Assembly: GCA_005223075.1 (NCBI GenBank)
Contig: NJBO01000009.1
Coordinates: 35,629-99,628, forward strand
Length of the DNA: 64,000 bases
Source: a candidate division TA06 bacterium B3_TA06
Lineage (GTDB): Bacteria > Hydrothermota > Tepidihabitantia > B3-TA06
Direction: 5' to 3'
The notes under the pieces were generated by a model. That model made no database searches and was not told the origin of the DNA. It worked only from the letters and a program-made list of their open reading frames with translations. The position numbers and the translations under genes are program-made. Positions 60,603 to 64,000 of the stretch are shown here, one piece after another; position 1 is the first letter of the stretch; every line of letters starts with the position of its first letter.

Positions 60603-62135
60603 TTAATGCAGCACCAGCAGCTTTTGGGTGGCCCGGAACTCAGGTGTCGTAAGCTTCAGGAAGTAGATACCCGAAGCCACATCGTGAGTGTTCCAGTCCA
60701 CCGAGTGGCAGCCGGCGTTACGGGAACCGTCCGCAAGCGTTGCCACCACGTTGCCTGTTGCATCATAGACGCGCAGGTTAACATTGGTAGAATGCCCCAG
60801 GGTGAAGTGTATCGTGGTGAAATTGACGCAAAGATTGGGTGTTACCGCATCAAGACTGAATCGGGCGGTTATCGGGGTCTCGGCGATCCCTGTTGTGTAT
60901 GTGTAGTTGAAGGTGTCCACAAGTGGAGGGTTGCTTATGTTTGTATTGTTTTCGCCATTTGCCCAGAATCTGATTATGTAAGTACCGGTTTCAAGGTACG
61001 CTGTGTAGAATATGGCAAGGAAGGTGTCGTAAGGCTCAAAATCGCGAATATCTGACGAGTCACGGTAGACCCATTCTTCGGTGTCAAAATCCTGAATCCA
61101 GCAGTGCATTTTCACGTCCACCGTTTTTTTGCCTAGACGCTCGGCATAATTGGCTGTGGGCTCGAACGGATTGATCTGCTCAGGGGTTTCTGGAAAGAGC
61201 ATTTCATAGGGTGTTACGTCATATTCAATTTCGTGGGTGGAGAAGTTCTTGTTCATGTCGTTGTTGGTTGGGTTTACGTCATCAGGGTGCTCAACCACGA
61301 AGAAAGCATTGTAGGAATTATTCTTGAGAGGGGTGAAGGGCGCGAACTCCACTACGGTGTAGCCCGGCTCGAGCGGGTAGTTATTGTGTACGTCCTCGTA
61401 GACTGTCTGCTGGGGGAGCCATTGCTTGATCCCGCAGTGGACTTTGCCGTGGGCAGTGGTGTCGAGGTTGTTGTAGATTCTACACGAGGGTTTGAAGGGA
61501 ACTCCACCCTTTTCCTTGTCCCAGGGGCGGATTATCTGAACCATCACCAGGTCAAGCGGTTCGGGAGGGTCTGAGCCCCAGACGTTCACGTCGTCAACCT
61601 CATACCAGTTTGATTTTACGCCGCCTGTCATCTCGCTGTAGAGGAACCGCACCCGGGCGTTCATCGCAGCTCCGACCTTGTCACTGATGTTGATGCTGTC
61701 TCGTGTTGTCTTGCGGCTCATGGGGTGGTTCATCACTATAATCCAGCTCGAACCGTTGTAGACCTCCACCCGGCCCATCATATCCTCACCCACTGGATAC
61801 CAGTCCACGTCGTAGGCGAGCCATATGATGTTGTAACCACTCGCATCAAACATTGACGACTGCAGGATATTGTTGCCCACCCTGGCAGCGCCAGGGCCTG
61901 CACCGGCGTCGTCGTTGTCTGCGCAGTAACCGTTCCCGCCCGGGGTATAGTTGGGACGGCCCCAGTAGTCGTTGCGGAACCACTGATTCTGACCGATGGA
62001 GGTGGAAGTACTCCAACCACCCGGGGGGAAGGGTCCTTCGAACCCCTCTGAGAGCAGGCTGGTTGGTTGGGCATTAAGGGATGAGGTAAGGACCGCAAAC
62101 ACCACTAGGGCACCCAATGGAAGTTTTTTGCGCAT
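60603..62135 (-). CDS. Secreted protein with one jelly-roll domain and sorting domain
   Basis: A 510-residue paralogue in the same cluster, starting at ATG 62135 with GGAGG upstream. Signal peptide ends SLNA before Q. One choice-of-anchor-J domain (SEGFEGPFPPGGWSTSTSIG) is followed by Ig-like segments and a C-terminal sorting domain (VYDATGNVVATLADGSRNAG, SGIYFLKLTTPEFRATQKLL). It is more diverged than the three middle paralogues and lacks the shared 3' hairpins. An insertion NLCVNFTTIHFTLG in the sorting domain is odd. Confidence 0.8.
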   Translation of the reverse strand: MRKKLPLGALVVFAVLTSSLNAQPTSLLSEGFEGPFPPGGWSTSTSIGQNQWFRNDYWGRPNYTPGGNGYCADNDDAGAGPGAARVGNNILQSSMFDASGYNIIWLAYDVDWYPVGEDMMGRVEVYNGSSWIIVMNHPMSRKTTRDSINISDKVGAAMNARVRFLYSEMTGGVKSNWYEVDDVNVWGSDPPEPLDLVMVQIIRPWDKEKGGVPFKPSCRIYNNLDTTAHGKVHCGIKQWLPQQTVYEDVHNNYPLEPGYTVVEFAPFTPLKNNSYNAFFVVEHPDDVNPTNNDMNKNFSTHEIEYDVTPYEMLFPETPEQINPFEPTANYAERLGKKTVDVKMHCWIQDFDTEEWVYRDSSDIRDFEPYDTFLAIFYTAYLETGTYIIRFWANGENNTNISNPPLVDTFNYTYTTGIAETPITARFSLDAVTPNLCVNFTTIHFTLGHSTNVNLRVYDATGNVVATLADGSRNAGCHSVDWNTHDVASGIYFLKLTTPEFRATQKLLVLH

Positions 62136-62278
62136 TATAGTTCCTCCTGAGTTTAGCTTGTTTATTCCCTTCAACATACACTTACAGAAGTACCTCGCTA
62201 CAAGCGCGCGCTTCCTGGCACTTCTTTTTAGCCCATCGCTCCCTTGGGCCTACAGACTAGGCCTTTGTTTAGATGTAA

Positions 62279-62306
62279 AGTTTACATCAGATTTTTCAGT
62301 TGTCAA
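62279..62306 (-). promoter_or_regulatory. Promoter of the 510-residue secreted protein gene
   Basis: Minus strand: TTGACA (62301-62306), 16-bp spacer, TAAACT (62279-62284). Confidence 0.7.
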
Positions 62307-62780
62307 GTCCTTATTTGGTAATTATATACACTAAACATTCTATTTAGCTTCATATATGAAAAATATCTGTGTTTACCCATTTGCTTGGGGAGGGCCACAA
62401 GAACTGTCAAGGTTACCAGGTAAGAGGGGGTTGAGATCATCGAGAAGGACGAGGGGGAAGAAGCAGATGTTTTAATCGAGGTAATCGTAACCAATGGATT
62501 GGAGTTTGGCCTGTGCCCCGGAGGGGTGCAAGAGGAGATAGATCAATCCGAAGTGCGTGTAGTGGAGGTTTGGGGTGTCACCCCCTCTTTTATTCTACCC
62601 GACGGGGCACTTCGTCCCCATCAAGGGGGAGATGAATAAGTCGCATTCCTTCATAAGCGGCGGATCTCTTTGGTTATCTCTCTTTTCCTGAGTCTAGGGG
62701 AGATCCCCGCTTTTTCTAATACCCTCCTCACCCTCTCACCCACCTGGTAACCATCTATTGGCGCACAGACCGGATGGTAC
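62307..62780. other. Intergenic region with relics of small reading frames
   Basis: No intact gene is convincing. On the plus strand about 62424-62635 is an open frame without a good start (EIIEKDEGEEADVLIEVIVT, then EFGLCPGGVQEEIDQSEVRV). On the minus strand about 62654-62760 is a frame ending in VLEKAGISPRLRKREITKEI. The latter has a diverged counterpart near 19780-19850. Both may be remnants of degraded genes. Confidence 0.4.
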
Positions 62781-62808
62781 TTGACAATCCGGGATGCAGG
62801 GGTAGGAT
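62781..62808 (+). promoter_or_regulatory. Promoter of the 193-residue gene (leaderless)
   Basis: TTGACA (62781-62786), 16-bp spacer, TAGGAT (62803-62808), then 5 nt to the GTG start. Confidence 0.7.
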
Positions 62809-62813
62809 AAATC

Positions 62814-63395
62814 GTGGAACTTCTTCTCCTTCTAATCGCCCAGACCGTTCCATACGAGTACCCTTATCTTGAGGTGGTGCGGCGCGAGGTGTGGTTTCTT
62901 CCCATGCCGAAGGGGGCAGACAGCACAACCTATGAACGAGAGCTGCATCTTGGGTTTGAAGAGGAGGGCCTTTTAGCCCTCGTCGAGGGCGTAATCCAGG
63001 AGCGCTGGCTGGGGAGAGGGAACCCTGCCGCACTGCAGGAGGTTCTGCACTGCGACTCGATCGCGAGAAAAAGAGACACCCTTGTTGCTTACTCTTCCCT
63101 GCGATTTGTTTTCACCAGGCTGGACGCCGGGATTCGCTCGATTGATCTAATCGCGGCTCTGCGCTACGCGGATAAGGATCGGATCAGCTACAGTGTGGAT
63201 GAGATCCTTGCCAGGTTGGGGTTCGGCGGCAAGCCCTACCGCCTTCTTGCAGATGCGGGGAGTCTCGTGTCCCTTGAGCTTAGGCCAAGGGGAGGGGTAA
63301 TCCTCGTTAACCTTAGCACCGGCGCGGTCGTCTCGGCAGATATCGTCCAACCGCAGGCTCAGAAACACAAACGTTCCTGTCTGTTCAGGAGATAG
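62814..63395 (+). CDS. Exported hypothetical protein
   Basis: A 193-residue protein starting at a leaderless GTG. A very short signal-like N-terminus (MELLLLLIA, then Q) is followed by a mixed alpha/beta domain (EVVRREVWFLPMPKGADSTT, RYADKDRISYSVDEILARLG) and a basic end (KHKRSCLFRR). I recognise no family. It stands alone between a repeat region and two small membrane genes. Confidence 0.6.
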   Translation: MELLLLLIAQTVPYEYPYLEVVRREVWFLPMPKGADSTTYERELHLGFEEEGLLALVEGVIQERWLGRGNPAALQEVLHCDSIARKRDTLVAYSSLRFVFTRLDAGIRSIDLIAALRYADKDRISYSVDEILARLGFGGKPYRLLADAGSLVSLELRPRGGVILVNLSTGAVVSADIVQPQAQKHKRSCLFRR

Positions 63396-63542
63396 GCCAG
63401 GTTGAGCTTCTTTTCGTGGATATCTGCGGGTTAATCCATGGACCGGCGCGGTAAAGGTAATGATTCTCTTGACTTGACGTGGAGCTACGTATTCAGCCCT
63501 AAGCCGGAGTGAGCGTGAAGGGAGCAAACTAAGGAGGATGAC

Positions 63543-63863
63543 ATGAAACGAACGATAGTCCTAACCCTTATCGGAATAATAGGACTTGGGATGTTAGCTT
63601 CCCCTCTCTTGGCTCAGTATCAAGAGCAACCTCAACCTTCTCTTTCCTCTTCATTCGATGCTGCTTCTTCCATTCTTAGATTTATCCCTATCATCATTGG
63701 TTGGTTCCTGCTGATGTTTGCTCTGACTCTTTTCCTCATAGGATTACGGCTCGACCAAACGACCAAGGGAGGATGGACAGTAGCGCTTCTTCCTCTTTGG
63801 GGTTCCTTCCTTGTAGTCGGTTTGCTTATGTTTATAGGAAGTATCTTAAGAATAGGAGGATAA
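63543..63863 (+). CDS. Small membrane protein with signal peptide
   Basis: A 106-residue protein. Signal peptide MKRTIVLTLIGIIGLGMLASPLLA then Q, a short polar stretch, and two hydrophobic segments (FIPIIIGWFLLMFALTLFLI; WTVALLPLWGSFLVVGLLMF). AAGGAGG ribosome site. One nucleotide separates its stop from the next start, so the two are co-translated. Confidence 0.7.
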   Translation: MKRTIVLTLIGIIGLGMLASPLLAQYQEQPQPSLSSSFDAASSILRFIPIIIGWFLLMFALTLFLIGLRLDQTTKGGWTVALLPLWGSFLVVGLLMFIGSILRIGG

Positions 63864-63864
63864 C

Positions 63865-64000
63865 ATGAAAGGTTTATTGAAGGCGTTGTGCGGGTTGGCT
63901 CTTGCTTTTGGCTTGATATGGGCCAACACCTATGACGGTCCGGCTATCATCTGGGAGAAGACCTACGACTCAGGCGCCAAGGATGTGCCCTCGGGTGTGG
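63865..64000 (+). CDS. Secreted protein, 5' end only (cut by window edge)
   Basis: Open from ATG 63865 (TAGGAGGA upstream) to the window end. It gives a signal peptide (MKGLLKALCGLALAFGLIWA) and NTYDGPAIIWEKTYDSGAKD. The WEKTYDSGAKD stretch resembles the start of secreted proteins with repeated kelch- or delta-60-like units, but too little is visible to name it. Confidence 0.65.
   Translation, partial: MKGLLKALCGLALAFGLIWANTYDGPAIIWEKTYDSGAKDVPSGV

Overview
The window comes from the origin-proximal part of a bacterial chromosome with a Gram-negative type envelope. It carries dnaA and dnaN, two DnaA boxes, and two parS centromere sites about 4 kb from dnaA. The envelope evidence is a TonB-dependent receptor, a Wza-like SLBB protein, a LolA-like protein and several large secreted proteins with C-terminal sorting domains. 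No gene names the species. The family of paralogous secreted proteins ending in short sorting domains, the dense intergenic palindromes and the unusual domain fusions suggest an FCB-group-like candidate phylum (WOR-3/Stahlbacteria or TA06 type). That placement is inference.

Layout. 0-4.3 kb: N-terminal half of SMC, then a Wzz/SLBB polysaccharide-export pair (minus strand). 4.6-10.2 kb: a tight plus-strand operon of a sensorless hybrid histidine kinase, a single-domain response regulator, a receiver-PATAN-degenerate GTPase fusion and EF-G. 10.3-14.1 kb: a secreted protein with an ExbD-like C-terminus and a TonB receptor behind a cobalamin riboswitch. 14.2-17.0 kb: accessory genes (Fic protein behind a 12-bp-period GACA array; DUF3800 gene plus a small unknown partner). 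17.3-19.5 kb: dprA and obg. 20-24.3 kb: LolA-like protein and two beta-propeller paralogues. 24.7-27.2 kb: TPR and polytopic membrane proteins. 27.2-28.2 kb: a cluster of intergenic repeats. 28.2-29.9 kb: pentapeptide-repeat potassium channel. 30.0-33.3 kb: a sigma factor carrying an in-frame PDZ insertion and two region-4-like modules, next to an HtrA protease. 33.5-35.8 kb: thiol-redox operon (PDO, TrxB, TlpA-like lipoprotein), then tRNA-Leu(CAA). 36.1-42.7 kb: AlbA_2 regulator, dnaN, dnaA, hypF. 42.8-45.5 kb: membrane proteins, parS pair, UbiA prenyltransferase. 46.1-62.1 kb: five large secreted proteins interleaved with a DUF4097 pair, two small membrane proteins and fpg. 62.8-64 kb: three small secreted or membrane genes, the last cut by the window edge.

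Cross-cutting signals. Promoters are very readable: TTGACA-like and TATAAT-like boxes are mostly separated by 16 bp. Several genes start exactly 5 nt after the -10 box and look leaderless. At least nine exported proteins have Q directly after the predicted signal-peptidase site (a Q-rule pattern). Several families of short palindromes with variable but self-complementary stems are scattered between genes; one copy lies in frame inside hypF.

The most unusual object is the sigma factor at 30041-31561. A PDZ module, colinear with the PDZ1-PDZ2 junction of the HtrA encoded next door, is inserted between regions 1.2 and 2, and region 4 appears twice.
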